A DNA stretch of 64,000 nt, from positions 186,001 to 250,000 of the forward strand of contig NZ_PYWB01000005.1 in the NCBI RefSeq assembly GCF_003056345.1, in the 5' to 3' direction. Shown in pieces: positions 15,373 to 24,476 of the stretch. The notes under the pieces are model-generated. The model made no database searches. It was not told the DNA's origin and saw only the letters and a list, made by a program, of their open reading frames with translations. Source of the DNA: Devosia submarina. Its GTDB lineage: Bacteria > Pseudomonadota > Alphaproteobacteria > Rhizobiales > Devosiaceae. A program made the translations under genes and the position numbers. Every line of letters starts with the position of its first letter. Positions within the stretch are counted from its first letter, which is position 1.

Positions 15373-16538
15373 TCCCCGGCGATCTGGCCCAGGCTCCCTG
15401 GTTGCAGCAAGCGGAAACCCAAGCGATCTTTGCTGCGCTCGATGGCGCGCGCGGCCGGACCCGCGCTGTGGGTGGGGTTGTGCGTGACACCCTTTTGGGG
15501 CTTCCCCGCAAGACGCCTGACATCGATCTTGCCACTGAACTCGTTCCCGACGAAGTGATCGCGCGCGCCCAAGCGGCCGGCATCGCCTGGTACCCCACCG
15601 GCATCGATCACGGCACAGTCACGCTGCGCCTGGGCGATGTGCTCGCCGAAGTTACCACCTTGCGGCAGGACACCGAAACCGACGGCCGCCACGCCAAGGT
15701 GGTTCTTGGCACCGACTGGCTCGACGACGCCCAGCGCCGCGACTTCACGCTGAACGCTCTCTACTGCGCCGCCGATGGCACGCTCTTTGATCCCCTCGAT
15801 GGTCTAGAGGACGCGCTTGCCCACCGCATCCGCTTCATCGGCGATGCCGATCAGCGCATTCGCGAGGACGGTTTGCGCGTCTACCGCTTCTTCCGCTTTT
15901 CGGCGAGCCATGGGCAGCAAGTGCTTGACGGGCAAGGCCTTGCTGCCTGCGAACGGGCCGTGGGTGCGCTGGATCATCTTTCGGCCGAGCGCATAGGCGC
16001 CGAAATTCTGCGAATGCTAGCGCTTCCGAAGGTCGCAAAAACTTTGGGGGCCATGGCGGCCATCAATCTCCTCCCTTTCGAGCAAGGTGCCCTGGATTGG
16101 CTCCAGGCCTACGAAGATTTCGGCGGGCAATCGGCCGTCGCGCGGCTAGCGCTCGTGGGCGACACTGAGGCTGCCCGCATGCGCTGGCACCTGTCCAACG
16201 ATCTGGTGGCCGCGGTGCGCAAGGTGCAACTGGCCAGCGAACTGGTGCGCAATGGCGCCATCGGAGAAGCGGCCTATCGCCATGGGGAACTCGCCGTGGA
16301 AGGCCTTGCCGTCGCGGCCGCACAGGAAAATTGGAACCGCGAGCGGCTGGCCGAAACGGCGCGCGAACTGGGCCGGGTGCAACTTGTGCCATTCCCCATT
16401 TCCGGACACGACCTTGCCGGCCTCGGCATGGCGCCGGGACCGGCTCTTGGAGCAGAACTCAGGCGTCTTGAGCGCCTCTGGATCGAGAGTGGCTTCAGCC
16501 TCGATAAAGCTGAACTAATAGCGCTCGCGCGACCCTAG
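15369..16538 (+). CDS. CCA tRNA nucleotidyltransferase / poly(A) polymerase family
   Basis: A 389-residue class II nucleotidyltransferase, most likely the enzyme that adds or repairs the 3' CCA end of tRNAs. The head domain shows GGVVRD (35-40), the catalytic DID (51-53), DGRHAKV, RRDFTLNAL (123-131), and the RIREDGLRVYRFFRF helix (163-177). Such alphaproteobacterial proteins are usually about 400 residues. The ATG overlaps the stop of the Nudix gene by 4 nt. Its own stop overlaps that of the leftward DUF1059 gene by 3 nt. Poly(A) polymerase is the alternative function, less likely given length and organism. Confidence 0.88.
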   Translation: MIPGDLAQAPWLQQAETQAIFAALDGARGRTRAVGGVVRDTLLGLPRKTPDIDLATELVPDEVIARAQAAGIAWYPTGIDHGTVTLRLGDVLAEVTTLRQDTETDGRHAKVVLGTDWLDDAQRRDFTLNALYCAADGTLFDPLDGLEDALAHRIRFIGDADQRIREDGLRVYRFFRFSASHGQQVLDGQGLAACERAVGALDHLSAERIGAEILRMLALPKVAKTLGAMAAINLLPFEQGALDWLQAYEDFGGQSAVARLALVGDTEAARMRWHLSNDLVAAVRKVQLASELVRNGAIGEAAYRHGELAVEGLAVAAAQENWNRERLAETARELGRVQLVPFPISGHDLAGLGMAPGPALGAELRRLERLWIESGFSLDKAELIALARP

Positions 16539-16732
16539 TGGCGGGTGGGTTGCCCACTGTCGACATCGACAATGCGCTCCTTGATGCGCTCGATCATCTC
16601 GGGGCGCACTTCGGTCTCGCCATGCAGATTGCGCAGATTTTCAACGGCGCGGCGAACCACTTCCGCCTCGCTCTCGGCTTCCGCATGCCAGGTTGCGCCG
16701 GGGATCAAAGTGCCGGAATCGAAACGCTTCAT
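16535..16732 (-). CDS. DUF1059-like small protein
   Basis: A 65-residue protein matching the general DUF1059 layout: KRFDSGTLIPG at the start, an acidic SEAEVVRRAVENLRNLHG helix ending in His, then EVRPEMIERIKERI. The Cys usually found in the N-terminal strand of the family is replaced (Ser6 region), so any metal or redox role may be lost. The ATG at 16732 is chosen for the GGGAG seven bases before it. It is convergent with the CCA-adding enzyme gene and follows the AAA ATPase gene by about 60 nt. Function unknown. Confidence 0.65.
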   Translation of the reverse strand: MKRFDSGTLIPGATWHAEAESEAEVVRRAVENLRNLHGETEVRPEMIERIKERIVDVDSGQPTRH

Positions 16733-16790
16733 CCTTATCTCCCTTGCTGGTGAGCCAAAGAGGTGAACGCAGCCCTTCCGAAAGGGTTCC

Positions 16791-17969
16791 TTAATCAGAA
16801 TCCATGAATTCGCCGATCTGGCTGAGGCCCTCGATCCAGGTCCCGTCATCATTGCGAACCACTTCACGCGGCAGGATGCCGCTTCCCTCCGCAATGGCAT
16901 CGGCCAGTTCGCGCGAATGGGTTACCACCCAAACCTGCGCGCGCTCCGCTGCCTTGACGATCAGTCGAGCCAGAATAGGGAGCAGCGAAGGATGAAGGCT
17001 ATTCTCGGGTTCGTTGAGAGCGATGAAATGCGGCAACCGGTAGGACAGAAGGGCGCCTGCCAGCGCCAAGAACTGCAGCGTACCGTCGGACAGTTCATGC
17101 GGGCCAAACACCCTTTTGGGCATTTCCCGGTAGCGCATGCCAAAATCTGCCCATTCGCCGACCGGCGGTATCACCAACTGGGCGCCGGGAAAGGCATCGG
17201 CAATGGCCAGGTCGAGGTCGGCCGTATCGCCCCTGATATGGCGTAGCGTTGCCAGCACCGCGCCCAGATTGCTGCCATCAGCGGCAAGCGACGGCGACGT
17301 TACGGCGCGGGACGGCCGGCGCAGCGCCGAGTCGGCATCGGTGCGAAACCCGTGAAAGAACCGCCAGCCCAGCAAGCTGTCGCGCACCATGGCGACTTCC
17401 GGGCGCCCGGAGAGCGAAGCGAGCGCCGTTTCGCTGGCCAGCAGATCTTCCCGGGCCACTTCGCGCCGGCCCTGCCCATCGCGCGACCAGGCCATGCCCC
17501 GATCGCGCTCCATCAGCGTCACCGCCTTGCCCCTTTGGCGCCATTCCAGCCGCTCGCCCCGAATCTGCGCTTCCCCAGGGAAGGCGGCGGCGCCTTCATT
17601 GGGTGCAAAGCCGACATCGAGCTTGTAGGTGGGATCGAACGCCCCATCGCCCAGATCGCTGAAGCTTGCAGCCAGGCGCAGGCCATTGCCTTCCCATTTG
17701 CGATAACCATCAGTGCGATACATTGGGTCGAAATCGCCATCGGGCGATAGGTTCTTGCCACCCGCCCAGAAGATCGAACCAAGGCCGCCCTCTCGGGCGA
17801 TCTCGTCGGCCAGCGTGTCACGCGCTGCGGCCTGCAGCAGTTCCAGCGAACGATAAAGATTGGTCTTGCCGACCCCGTTTCCGCCCACCAGTACGCTTAA
17901 TTGCCGCACTGGAAAGCGGATCTTGCGGACCGATCGATAGCCAATGATCTCGATCGAAGCCAGCGTCAT
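16791..17969 (-). CDS. AAA family ATPase, RecF/SMC-like fold
   Basis: A 392-residue predicted ATPase of the AAA_21/RecF-like class. Walker A is GGNGVGKT (29-36); the ABC-type signature region is HELSDGTLQFLAL, directly before Walker B FIALNEPENSLHP and the switch-type VVTHS His. The insertion between Walker A and signature is about 240 residues and not a long coiled coil. There is no TOPRIM or nuclease domain, so it is not a full OLD nuclease. The gene starts 3 nt after the hemF stop, so it is probably cotranscribed with trmL and hemF. Its job is unknown; DNA repair or ATP-driven regulation are guesses from fold only. Confidence 0.8.
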   Translation of the reverse strand: MTLASIEIIGYRSVRKIRFPVRQLSVLVGGNGVGKTNLYRSLELLQAAARDTLADEIAREGGLGSIFWAGGKNLSPDGDFDPMYRTDGYRKWEGNGLRLAASFSDLGDGAFDPTYKLDVGFAPNEGAAAFPGEAQIRGERLEWRQRGKAVTLMERDRGMAWSRDGQGRREVAREDLLASETALASLSGRPEVAMVRDSLLGWRFFHGFRTDADSALRRPSRAVTSPSLAADGSNLGAVLATLRHIRGDTADLDLAIADAFPGAQLVIPPVGEWADFGMRYREMPKRVFGPHELSDGTLQFLALAGALLSYRLPHFIALNEPENSLHPSLLPILARLIVKAAERAQVWVVTHSRELADAIAEGSGILPREVVRNDDGTWIEGLSQIGEFMDSD

Positions 17970-17972
17970 GGG

Positions 17973-18869
17973 TCAGGGCCAGCGCACTTCCGGGGGCATG
18001 GACGACAGGATGGAATTGACGTTCCCGCCAGTCTTCAAGCCAAAGGTCGTGCCACGGTCATAGAGCAGGTTGAACTCCACATAGCGCCCGCGCCGCACCA
18101 ATTGCTCGTGCCGGTCCGCTTCGGTCCAGGCTGTCTCGAAATTACGCCGCACCAATTGAGGGTAGATATCGAGGAACGCCTCGCCCACCGCCTGGGTGAA
18201 GGCAAAGTCGGCATCCCAATCGCCCGAATTGTGGTGGTCGTAAAAGATGCCGCCAATGCCGCGGTGCTCGTTGCGATGGGGCAAAAAGAAATACTCGTCG
18301 CACCACGCCTTGTAGCGCTCATAGTCCACCCCGGGCCGACCGGCGCAGGCGGCCTGCATGGCCGCGTGGAAATGGCGGCTGTCGGCATCGTCCTGCGTCC
18401 GGCGCCTGTCCAGCACCGGCGTCAAATCAGCGCCGCCCCCAAACCATTGCTGGCCCGTTACGATCATGCGTGTGTTCATATGCACGGCCGGAACATGGGG
18501 GTTCCAGGGATGCACGATCAGTGAAATGCCCGAGCTCCAGAATTGCGCGCCTTGTTCGGTGCCCGGCATCTGCTTGGCAAAATCGGCCGAGAACTCACCA
18601 TGGACGGTCGAGATATGCACGCCGGCCTTTTCGAACACGCGGCCGTGCAGCATCCCCATCTCCCCGCCGCCGCCCGCGGCGCGGTCCCAGGGGCTGATCT
18701 CGAATTTGCCCGCCGGCATATGCGCGTTGGGGCCTTGGACATCGGCCTCGATCTGCTCGAAGGCCTGCACAATGCGGTCGCGCAGCAGGCGGAACCAGCT
18801 TTGGGCGGTGCTTTTCTTGGCGTCGATATCGGTTGGGAGTGTCATGGGAGAATTGAAATGGACTGTCAT
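17973..18869 (-). CDS. hemF: Oxygen-dependent coproporphyrinogen III oxidase
   Basis: A 298-residue HemF, which oxidatively decarboxylates coproporphyrinogen III to protoporphyrinogen IX in heme synthesis. Signature segments include [42 protein letters not shown] and [18 protein letters not shown]. The length is typical. The ATG overlaps the stop of trmL (ATGA), and a second in-frame ATG eight codons later is an alternative start. Divergent neighbours are the petABC genes for the heme-containing bc1 complex. The oxygen-dependent isozyme implies aerobic life, though an anaerobic HemN may exist elsewhere. Confidence 0.95.
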   Translation of the reverse strand: MTVHFNSPMTLPTDIDAKKSTAQSWFRLLRDRIVQAFEQIEADVQGPNAHMPAGKFEISPWDRAAGGGGEMGMLHGRVFEKAGVHISTVHGEFSADFAKQMPGTEQGAQFWSSGISLIVHPWNPHVPAVHMNTRMIVTGQQWFGGGADLTPVLDRRRTQDDADSRHFHAAMQAACAGRPGVDYERYKAWCDEYFFLPHRNEHRGIGGIFYDHHNSGDWDADFAFTQAVGEAFLDIYPQLVRRNFETAWTEADRHEQLVRRGRYVEFNLLYDRGTTFGLKTGGNVNSILSSMPPEVRWP

Positions 18870-19336
18870 TGGAGGTCTGTAAACCCGTCGGTCTGCCTTT
18901 TTGCCTCGCCCAGGATAAGGGTTGCTGCAAGCGCAACATTGATCGAGCGCAAATTGGGACGCATCGGAATGCGAGCGGCTAGATCGCAGGCTGCCGCCAC
19001 AGCGTCGGGCACGCCAGCGCTTTCGCGCCCCACCATCAGGATGTCATTGTCTTGATAGGCCGCAGCGTAGGCAGATTGCTCGGCCTTGGTGGTGAGTAGC
19101 ACCAGCCGGTGTCCCGCTGCACTGCGCCAATCGTTGAACGCCGTCCAGCTGTCATGCTCCTGTACTGCGGCATGGTCGAGATAGTCGAGCCCGGCACGCG
19201 CTAGCGTCTTGGGTGAAAACGGAAATCCGGTCGGGTGAATAATGTGTATTGTCGTGCCCAGGCACGCACCCAGGCGGATCAGCGTGCCCGTATTATTGGC
19301 GATGTCGGGCTGGTAGAGGGCAAGCGCAACAGGCAT
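18866..19336 (-). CDS. trmL: tRNA (cytidine(34)-2'-O)-methyltransferase
   Basis: A 156-residue SPOUT-class methyltransferase that 2'-O-methylates the wobble base of certain tRNA-Leu species. It begins with [19 protein letters not shown], and has the knot motifs [11 protein letters not shown] and [14 protein letters not shown] that bind S-adenosylmethionine. The start at 19336 gives the standard TrmL length; the open frame extends further upstream but that extension has no family resemblance. Its stop overlaps the hemF start. It diverges from petA across about 190 nt that hold both promoters. Confidence 0.93.
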   Translation of the reverse strand: MPVALALYQPDIANNTGTLIRLGACLGTTIHIIHPTGFPFSPKTLARAGLDYLDHAAVQEHDSWTAFNDWRSAAGHRLVLLTTKAEQSAYAAAYQDNDILMVGRESAGVPDAVAAACDLAARIPMRPNLRSINVALAATLILGEAKRQTDGFTDLQ

Positions 19337-19529
19337 CAAATGGTCCAGTTCGCGGCAGAGGGCCGTAGCCTCCCGCAGGGTGGGGTGGGTAATAGTATCG
19401 CAGTTGATCCATGTCACCGCCTCCATGGCTGGACAAGTTCCTGTGACAGTGCAAAAAGGACGCAGACTGACGGGCCGCATAATGGCGGACGGCTGCTGAT
19501 TCCGACTTGTGCGTGAATAGCTTTGCCAG

Positions 19530-20096
19530 ATGCCGGCCGCGTCTAAAGTGATTGTACGGGGATACGCGACCTTGGCCGAGCAAGCTCAACATTCAACGAA
19601 CCGGCGGGATTTTATCTTCGTTGCGACTGGGGCCGTAGGCGCTGTTGGCGCCGCCGCCGTGGTTTGGCCGCTGATCAACCAGCTCAATCCCGATGCGTCC
19701 ACGCTGGCGCTCGCGAGCATCGAGTTCGATCTTTCGGCCATCCCTGAAGGTCAGTCCGTGACGATTACCTGGCGTGGCTTGCCGGTCTTTGTGCGCCACC
19801 GCACCCAGGCCGAGATCGACGAGGCCCGCGCCGTTCAGATTGCCGATCTCAAGGATCCGCAGACTGACGAAGAGCGCACCAAGCCCGATCACGCCCAATG
19901 GCTGATCATGGTCGCCAACTGCACCCATCTGGGCTGCGTGCCCCTTGGGCAGTCGGGCGATTTCGATGGCTGGTTCTGCCCATGCCATGGTTCGCACTAC
20001 GACACCTCCGGCCGTATCCGGCAGGGGCCCGCGCCCACCAATCTCGTGGTGCCCCCTTATGAATTCATCAGCGATACGCTGGTCCAGATCGGCTAG
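19530..20096 (+). CDS. petA: Ubiquinol-cytochrome c reductase Rieske iron-sulfur subunit
   Basis: A 188-residue Rieske protein that transfers electrons from ubiquinol to cytochrome c1 in the bc1 complex. A twin-arginine signal ([11 protein letters not shown]) is followed by one membrane helix. The [2Fe-2S] site is CTHLGC and CPCHGSHYD, complete. The ATG at 19530 is given; a TTG at 19572, fourteen codons later and behind GGGGA, would start just before the Tat motif and is the likelier start in related genes. It heads the petA-petB-petC operon, 14 nt before petB. Confidence 0.94.
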   Translation: MPAASKVIVRGYATLAEQAQHSTNRRDFIFVATGAVGAVGAAAVVWPLINQLNPDASTLALASIEFDLSAIPEGQSVTITWRGLPVFVRHRTQAEIDEARAVQIADLKDPQTDEERTKPDHAQWLIMVANCTHLGCVPLGQSGDFDGWFCPCHGSHYDTSGRIRQGPAPTNLVVPPYEFISDTLVQIG

Positions 20097-20110
20097 TGGA
20101 GCCTTTTGTG

Positions 20111-21358
20111 ATGTCAGAACACTCGTACGTTCCCGGAACTGCCGCTGAGAAGTGGCTTGATGATCGTCTTCCGGTCGCCAGGTTTGCCAAAGAGCACCTG
20201 ATGGACTTCCCCACGCCAAAGAACCTCAATTACTGGTGGACCTTTGGCGCAATCCTGGTGATGTGCCTTGCCGTGCAGATCGTCACCGGCATTATCCTGG
20301 CCATGCACTATACGCCCAATGTGGCGATGGCCTTCGACTCGGTCGAGCATATCCGTCGCGACGTCAATGGCGGCCGCATCATCCAGGCCACCCACGCCGT
20401 GGGCGCCTCGATGTTCTTCCTGGCCCTTTACGTCCACATCTTCCGCAATCTGTTCTTCGGCTCCTACAAGGCGCCGCGCGAAATCCTCTACATCATCGGC
20501 GTGATCATCTTCATCCTGACCATGGCCACCGCCTTCATGGGCTATGTGCTGCCATGGGGTCAGATGAGCTTCTGGGGCGCCACCGTTATCACCAACATCT
20601 TCTCGGCCATTCCGGTGGTTGGTGAAAGCGTGCTGCAGCTGCTGCGCGGTGGTTTCGCCGTGGGCAACCCGACGCTGAACCGCTTCTTCTCGCTCCACTA
20701 CCTGCTGCCATTCGTGATTGCAGCCCTTGTCGCACTCCACATCTGGGCGCTCCATGTGCCGGGCAACAACAACCCGATCGGCGTGGACGTGAAGTCGACC
20801 CGTGACACGGTGCCGTTCCACCCCTACTACACCATGAAGGACCTCTTCGCGATGGTCCTGTTCATGATCCCGTTCGCGTGGTTCATCTTCTTTGCGCCCG
20901 ATATCCTGGGTCACCCCGACAACTACATCCAGGCCAATTCCCAGGTCACCCCGGCTCATATCGTGCCCGAATGGTACCTGCTGCCATTCTACACGATCCT
21001 GCGCGCCATCGACTTCAACGTGCTGTTCATCAACTCCCAGCTGGGCGGCGTGATCGCCATGGCCCTCTCGATGATCGCCTTGCTGGTTGTGCCGTGGCTC
21101 GACACTGCCAAGGTGCGCTCGGGCCTGTTCCGGCCTGTGTTCAAGTGGTTCTACCTCTTGTTCCTGATCAACTTCATCGGCCTGACTTATCTGGGCGCGC
21201 AGCCGGCCGAGGGCATCTACGTTGTGCTCGCCAAGGTCTGCACGGCATACTACTTCATCCACTTCTTTGTGGTGCTGCCGGTGCTGTCGCGGATCGAAAA
21301 GCCCTTGCCCCTTCCGACCAGCATTTCCGAGAACGTCCTCGGCAAGGCCCACGCTTGA
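20111..21358 (+). CDS. petB: Cytochrome b of the bc1 complex
   Basis: A 415-residue integral membrane cytochrome b with eight or nine helices. The four heme-ligating histidines are His95, His109, His196 and His210; the quinol-oxidation-site PEWY motif is present ([10 protein letters not shown]). The ATG at 20111 has TGGAG about 10 nt upstream; a GTG at 20096 is a less likely alternative. It is a separate cytochrome b, not fused to cytochrome c1 as in Bradyrhizobium fbcH. It lies between petA and petC and works with both in the inner membrane. Confidence 0.96.
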   Translation: MSEHSYVPGTAAEKWLDDRLPVARFAKEHLMDFPTPKNLNYWWTFGAILVMCLAVQIVTGIILAMHYTPNVAMAFDSVEHIRRDVNGGRIIQATHAVGASMFFLALYVHIFRNLFFGSYKAPREILYIIGVIIFILTMATAFMGYVLPWGQMSFWGATVITNIFSAIPVVGESVLQLLRGGFAVGNPTLNRFFSLHYLLPFVIAALVALHIWALHVPGNNNPIGVDVKSTRDTVPFHPYYTMKDLFAMVLFMIPFAWFIFFAPDILGHPDNYIQANSQVTPAHIVPEWYLLPFYTILRAIDFNVLFINSQLGGVIAMALSMIALLVVPWLDTAKVRSGLFRPVFKWFYLLFLINFIGLTYLGAQPAEGIYVVLAKVCTAYYFIHFFVVLPVLSRIEKPLPLPTSISENVLGKAHA

Positions 21359-21375
21359 GGACGAAAAGAGTGACC

Positions 21376-22221
21376 ATGATCAAGACCAAGACCGTTCTGG
21401 TGACCCTGGCGCTGGTGTTCGGCCTCGCCGCCCCGGCCATGGCTGCCGACACCCACTCGACCCCTCATATCGAAAAGCAGCAATGGTCCTTTGCCGGCAT
21501 TTTCGGCACCTATGACCGCAACCAGCTCCAGCGCGGCTTCCAGGTCTACCGGGAAGTCTGCGCCAGCTGCCACGGCGCGCGCCTGATCGCCTTCCGCAAT
21601 CTTTCGGAAGAAGACGGCCCGGGCTTTTCCGAAGAGCAGGTCAAGGCACTTGCCGCCGAATATGAAGTGGCTGACCCCACCGTTGAAGGCGGCACCCGCG
21701 CCGCCGTGCCGGCCGATCGCTGGCCTTCGCCATTCCCCACCGAGCAGGATGCCCGTGACGCCAATGGCGGCTCGCTCCCGCCAGACTTCTCGGTTCTGGC
21801 CAAGGCGCGCGGCATTGTTGATCCGTTCCCCAACTGGATCTTCAACTACTTCACCGGCTATTCCGAAGGCGGCGTCGACTATATCCGCGCGCTGCTGCTG
21901 GGCTATCACGAGGAAGCGCCCGCCGGTTTCGATCTGCCTGAAGGCAAGTACTACAACGACTACTTCCCCGGTCACGCCATTGGCATGGCCCCGCCACTGT
22001 TCGACGAACAGGTCGTCTATGAAGTTGCCGAAGGTCAGGCCGAAGTTCCGCTGACCGCCGAGCAATATGCCACGGACGTTGCGGCCTTCATGATGTGGAT
22101 GGCCGAGCCTGGCCTGCCGGGCCGCAAGGAAACCGGCTTCCGCGTCCTGCTGTTCCTGTTCCTGTTTGCGGGCCTGCTTTGGGCCACCAAGCGCCGCATC
22201 TGGGCCGGCATCGAACACTAA
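21376..22221 (+). CDS. petC: Cytochrome c1 of the bc1 complex
   Basis: A 281-residue cytochrome c1. A signal peptide (about residues 1-23, ending AMA) precedes the heme-binding CASCH at 62-66; the sixth ligand Met lies in the C-terminal half (GHAIGMAPPL). A C-terminal transmembrane anchor (about 255-273) is followed by RRIWAGIEH. The gene starts 17 nt after petB and closes the operon, which ends in a strong terminator at 22244-22271. It passes electrons to a soluble or membrane cytochrome c. Confidence 0.95.
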   Translation: MIKTKTVLVTLALVFGLAAPAMAADTHSTPHIEKQQWSFAGIFGTYDRNQLQRGFQVYREVCASCHGARLIAFRNLSEEDGPGFSEEQVKALAAEYEVADPTVEGGTRAAVPADRWPSPFPTEQDARDANGGSLPPDFSVLAKARGIVDPFPNWIFNYFTGYSEGGVDYIRALLLGYHEEAPAGFDLPEGKYYNDYFPGHAIGMAPPLFDEQVVYEVAEGQAEVPLTAEQYATDVAAFMMWMAEPGLPGRKETGFRVLLFLFLFAGLLWATKRRIWAGIEH

Positions 22222-22243
22222 GGCCATTTGCCAGCATCGATTG

Positions 22244-22271
22244 AAGGGCCCCATTGGGGCCCTTCCTGTTT
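22244..22271 (+). terminator. Intrinsic terminator of petABC
   Basis: AAGGGCCCC (22244-22252), a 3-nt ATT loop and GGGGCCCTT (22256-22264) form a perfect 9-bp stem followed by CCTGTTT, 23 nt after the petC stop. Confidence 0.8.
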
Positions 22272-22357
22272 GGGGCTGCCACTTCGCCCCTTGCCAATCC
22301 GCCCGCCATTCCCGCATTATAGCGCGGTTCGCAAATCAGCAGGTGAGGGGAGCCGCC

Positions 22358-22552
22358 ATGTCCGCCATTCGCATAGCCGTGACCGTTGTTGGCGCCGCCA
22401 TCACCATGACGCGCCACCCTGTCGTGCGCGCCGGCATCAGCGCTGTCGCCAACAATCCCAAGGCGCGCGAAGCGGCCATTTCTGCCACGCGCAATGCCGC
22501 CTATAATGCCGGCGTCATCGCCCGGCACATCGTTGGCCGCCGCATTCCCTGA
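22358..22552 (+). CDS. Small alanine-rich protein (64 aa)
   Basis: A 64-residue protein starting after a strong GAGGGGAG ribosome-binding site. It has a hydrophobic N-terminal stretch (about residues 4-17) and then an Ala/Arg-rich helix with repeated VRAGISAVANNPKAREAAISATRNAAYNA-like periodicity, of the kind seen in small basic amphipathic proteins. It sits between the petC terminator and apt, 31 nt before apt, and may be cotranscribed with it. No family recognised. Confidence 0.5.
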   Translation: MSAIRIAVTVVGAAITMTRHPVVRAGISAVANNPKAREAAISATRNAAYNAGVIARHIVGRRIP

Positions 22553-22583
22553 CGACATCTTCTCCGCCCATCCAAGGATCCCC

Positions 22584-23117
22584 ATGCCGCTCGATCTGCA
22601 ATCCCTCGTGCGCACGATTCCCGATTACCCAAAAAAGGGAATCCTGTTTCGCGATATCACCACGCTGATCGAGCATCCTGAAGGCTTCAAGGAAAGCGTT
22701 GAGCGTATCGCCCAGCTGTATCGCGGCCGCGGCGTGACCCATGTTGCCGGCATTGAGGCACGCGGCTTTATTTTCGGGGCAGGGGTGGCGATCGCCTTGG
22801 GTGTCGGCTTTATTCCCGTGCGCAAAAAAGGCAAGCTGCCCGGCGAAACCATCGGGCAGAACTATGCGCTGGAATATGGTGTTGACACCATCGAGATCCA
22901 CGCCGATGTGCTCGACAGCAACGACACGGTGCTCATGGTCGATGATCTCATCGCCACCGGCGGCACTGCCCTCGCAGCCGTCGGCCTCCTCCGCCGCACG
23001 GGCGCCAAGGTCGACGACGCTGCCTTCGTGATCGATTTGCCCGACCTGGGCGGCGCCGCCAAGCTCAAGGCGGAAGGCGTTGCCGTAACGGCCCTGATGG
23101 AATTCGCGGGCCACTAA
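22584..23117 (+). CDS. apt: Adenine phosphoribosyltransferase
   Basis: A 177-residue phosphoribosyltransferase making AMP from adenine and PRPP. It starts with the family's LVRTIPDYPKKGILFRDIT, has GIEARGFIFG and VRKKGKLPG, and the PRPP loop VLMVDDLIATGGTALAA. The ATG at 22584 has AAGGA six nt upstream. Neighbouring loci give the same purine context: adenine deaminase at 406-2115 and PRPP synthetase at 41997-42929. A tandem repeat element follows the gene. Confidence 0.95.
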   Translation: MPLDLQSLVRTIPDYPKKGILFRDITTLIEHPEGFKESVERIAQLYRGRGVTHVAGIEARGFIFGAGVAIALGVGFIPVRKKGKLPGETIGQNYALEYGVDTIEIHADVLDSNDTVLMVDDLIATGGTALAAVGLLRRTGAKVDDAAFVIDLPDLGGAAKLKAEGVAVTALMEFAGH

Positions 23118-23476
23118 GCCATCACAGGGTCGCTCTCGCCCCCTTGTGCCGACTTGGCCCCGATCTTACCCCACCCCGATCGTCACCCTTGGGCCTGACC
23201 CCAGGGTACTTTACTTGCGGAGCGCTGAGCCAAGTGCAGACCCTCAGGTCGAGCCCGAGGGCGACGCGCAGTGGGGCTGAAGATGGCGCCGTCGTCGCCC
23301 TGATCTTACCCCCACCCCGATCGTCACCCTTGGGCTTGACCCAAGGGCACTTCACTTGCGGAGAGCTGGGCTAAGTGCAAACCCCTCGAGTCGGCCCGAG
23401 GGTGACGCGTAGTGGAGTTGAAGGGCGCGTTTCGAGAGGATTCAAGTGTGAGCCGGATTTCATGGCCCCCTCATCC
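23118..23476. other. Non-coding gap filled by a tandem repeat (359 nt)
   Basis: No gene is supported. Most of the gap consists of two direct copies of a palindrome-bearing unit (see the repeats at 23162 and 23302). The rest shows no promoter or gene signal that I can recognise. Confidence 0.65.
23162..23423. repeat. Tandem pair of a 122-bp palindromic element, period 140 bp
   Basis: Copy 1 spans 23162-23283 and copy 2 spans 23302-23423, both beginning GATCTTACC and ending with a GAAG. Each holds a left hairpin (GTCACCCTTGGGC-tTGA-CCCAAGGG in copy 2), a central AAGTGC/GCACTT dyad and a right hairpin ending CGAGGGTGAC, so the outer ends GTCACCCT/AGGGTGAC also match. The copies differ at scattered sites, so the duplication is not recent. 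A half-copy recurs at 46271-46297. Confidence 0.65.
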
Positions 23477-23875
23477 TCACCAATTATTCCGCCCATCCAT
23501 CTGCTCCACCTTCACCGCGGACCAATCCAGATCATCGATCAGCCTGAGATTGACCGCAAGGATTCGCTCCGTCGGCACGGCAGTGGGGTCGCCATTCTTT
23601 GGCGTGCCATCGGCATTATACATCGAGCTCCAATCGGGTGAATCGCCCCAAGTCTGCATGCCGCACCGGCCGCAGAAATGGTGCTGGTTCATGCCCGTCA
23701 CTGAGTACATCCTGTCGCCCTCGATCGAGGCAAACTGCAATTCGCCCGGCGAAAAATAGCCCCAGACGGCCCCTGTGCGCGCACAAAAACTGCAATTGCA
23801 TTGGCCCGCGGAGTGGGGCAGATGCGGCAATATAATCCGGGTATCGCCGCAGTGGCAGGTCGCGGTCAGGCTCAT
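23477..23875 (-). CDS. GFA family protein (CENP-V/GFA zinc domain)
   Basis: A 132-residue protein of the glutathione-dependent formaldehyde-activating (GFA) superfamily. The zinc ligands are visible as CHCG (8-11), CNCSFC (26-31) and CGRCG (about 68-72). It stands next to an unrelated VOC gene in the same orientation, 74 nt away. Most members of the superfamily have no demonstrated formaldehyde activity, so a formaldehyde-detoxification role should not be assumed. The 3' end abuts the tandem repeat element. Confidence 0.85.
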   Translation of the reverse strand: MSLTATCHCGDTRIILPHLPHSAGQCNCSFCARTGAVWGYFSPGELQFASIEGDRMYSVTGMNQHHFCGRCGMQTWGDSPDWSSMYNADGTPKNGDPTAVPTERILAVNLRLIDDLDWSAVKVEQMDGRNNW

Positions 23876-23949
23876 GGCGGGCTCCTCTGTTCGGGTGGAG
23901 CCAGTCTGCAGCCGCGCCTTGCCAGATCCTGTCAGCAGGTGCCCGGGGC

Positions 23950-24357
23950 TTAGGCGGCCACAGCCTCGGCCTCGGCCTGCTGCTGGGCGTCCACAAGGCA
24001 GAACTGGTTGCCCTCTGGATCGCGCATCACCGTATAGGTCGGTAGAACACGCACCGGCTCGGCACCAGCCGCCTTGAGCCGTTCCACCTCGCCCGCGCGG
24101 TCCGTCACCTCGATATCGAAATGGACGCGATTATTGTCATAGCGACGACCTTCCACATTCTGGAAGCAGATCGAGGGACCTGGTCCATCCACCATGACGG
24201 TGGGGTCGCTTTCCGGCGTCAGGCCGAGGGCGGCCAGGCGCGCAATTTCGGCTTCGTCATAGTCCCGGACGGCATAGCCATCGAGCAGTTCGGCCCAAAA
24301 CGCAGCCAAGCGCGCCGGCTTGTCACAGTCGAATACGATCTCGTGGATCCTACCCAT
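23950..24357 (-). CDS. VOC family protein (glyoxalase-like)
   Basis: A 135-residue vicinal-oxygen-chelate protein of the Glyoxalase_6 type. It starts MGRIHEIVFDCDKPARLAAFW, has a central strand pattern ending in GRRYDNNRVHFDIEVTD, and closes with MRDPEGNQFCLVDAQ, the family's final metal-side strand. AGGAG lies nine nt before the ATG. It is the upstream member of a leftward pair with the GFA gene. Enzymatic substrate is unknown. Confidence 0.85.
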   Translation of the reverse strand: MGRIHEIVFDCDKPARLAAFWAELLDGYAVRDYDEAEIARLAALGLTPESDPTVMVDGPGPSICFQNVEGRRYDNNRVHFDIEVTDRAGEVERLKAAGAEPVRVLPTYTVMRDPEGNQFCLVDAQQQAEAEAVAA

Positions 24358-24430
24358 GTGGTGGTCTCCTGATGGTCTTGATCGAATCGGCTACCGCTCA
24401 AATGCGGCAAGACGGCGGTTTCGCCTTCTT

Positions 24431-24460
24431 CACAAAAGCGACGGGCGCCACAAGGGCGCC
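24431..24460 (-). terminator. Probable terminator of the terC-like gene
   Basis: Read leftward, GGGCGCC-cttgt-GGCGCCC (24442-24460) forms a strong stem followed by GTCGCTTTTG, about 17 nt after the TerC stop. Confidence 0.55.
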
Positions 24461-24476
24461 CGGCTTAAGCAGTTGG

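Noticed and set aside
16791-17969. Defence-type OLD or RecF nuclease system
   Set aside because: No TOPRIM, nuclease or UvrD-like partner is present; neighbours are housekeeping genes.
20114-21352. 412-codon leftward open frame opposite petB
   Set aside because: Charged, repetitive composition expected from reading a membrane-protein gene backwards.
23162-23423. CRISPR-like array
   Set aside because: Only two long units, each palindromic, with no short repeats and unique spacers and no cas genes nearby.
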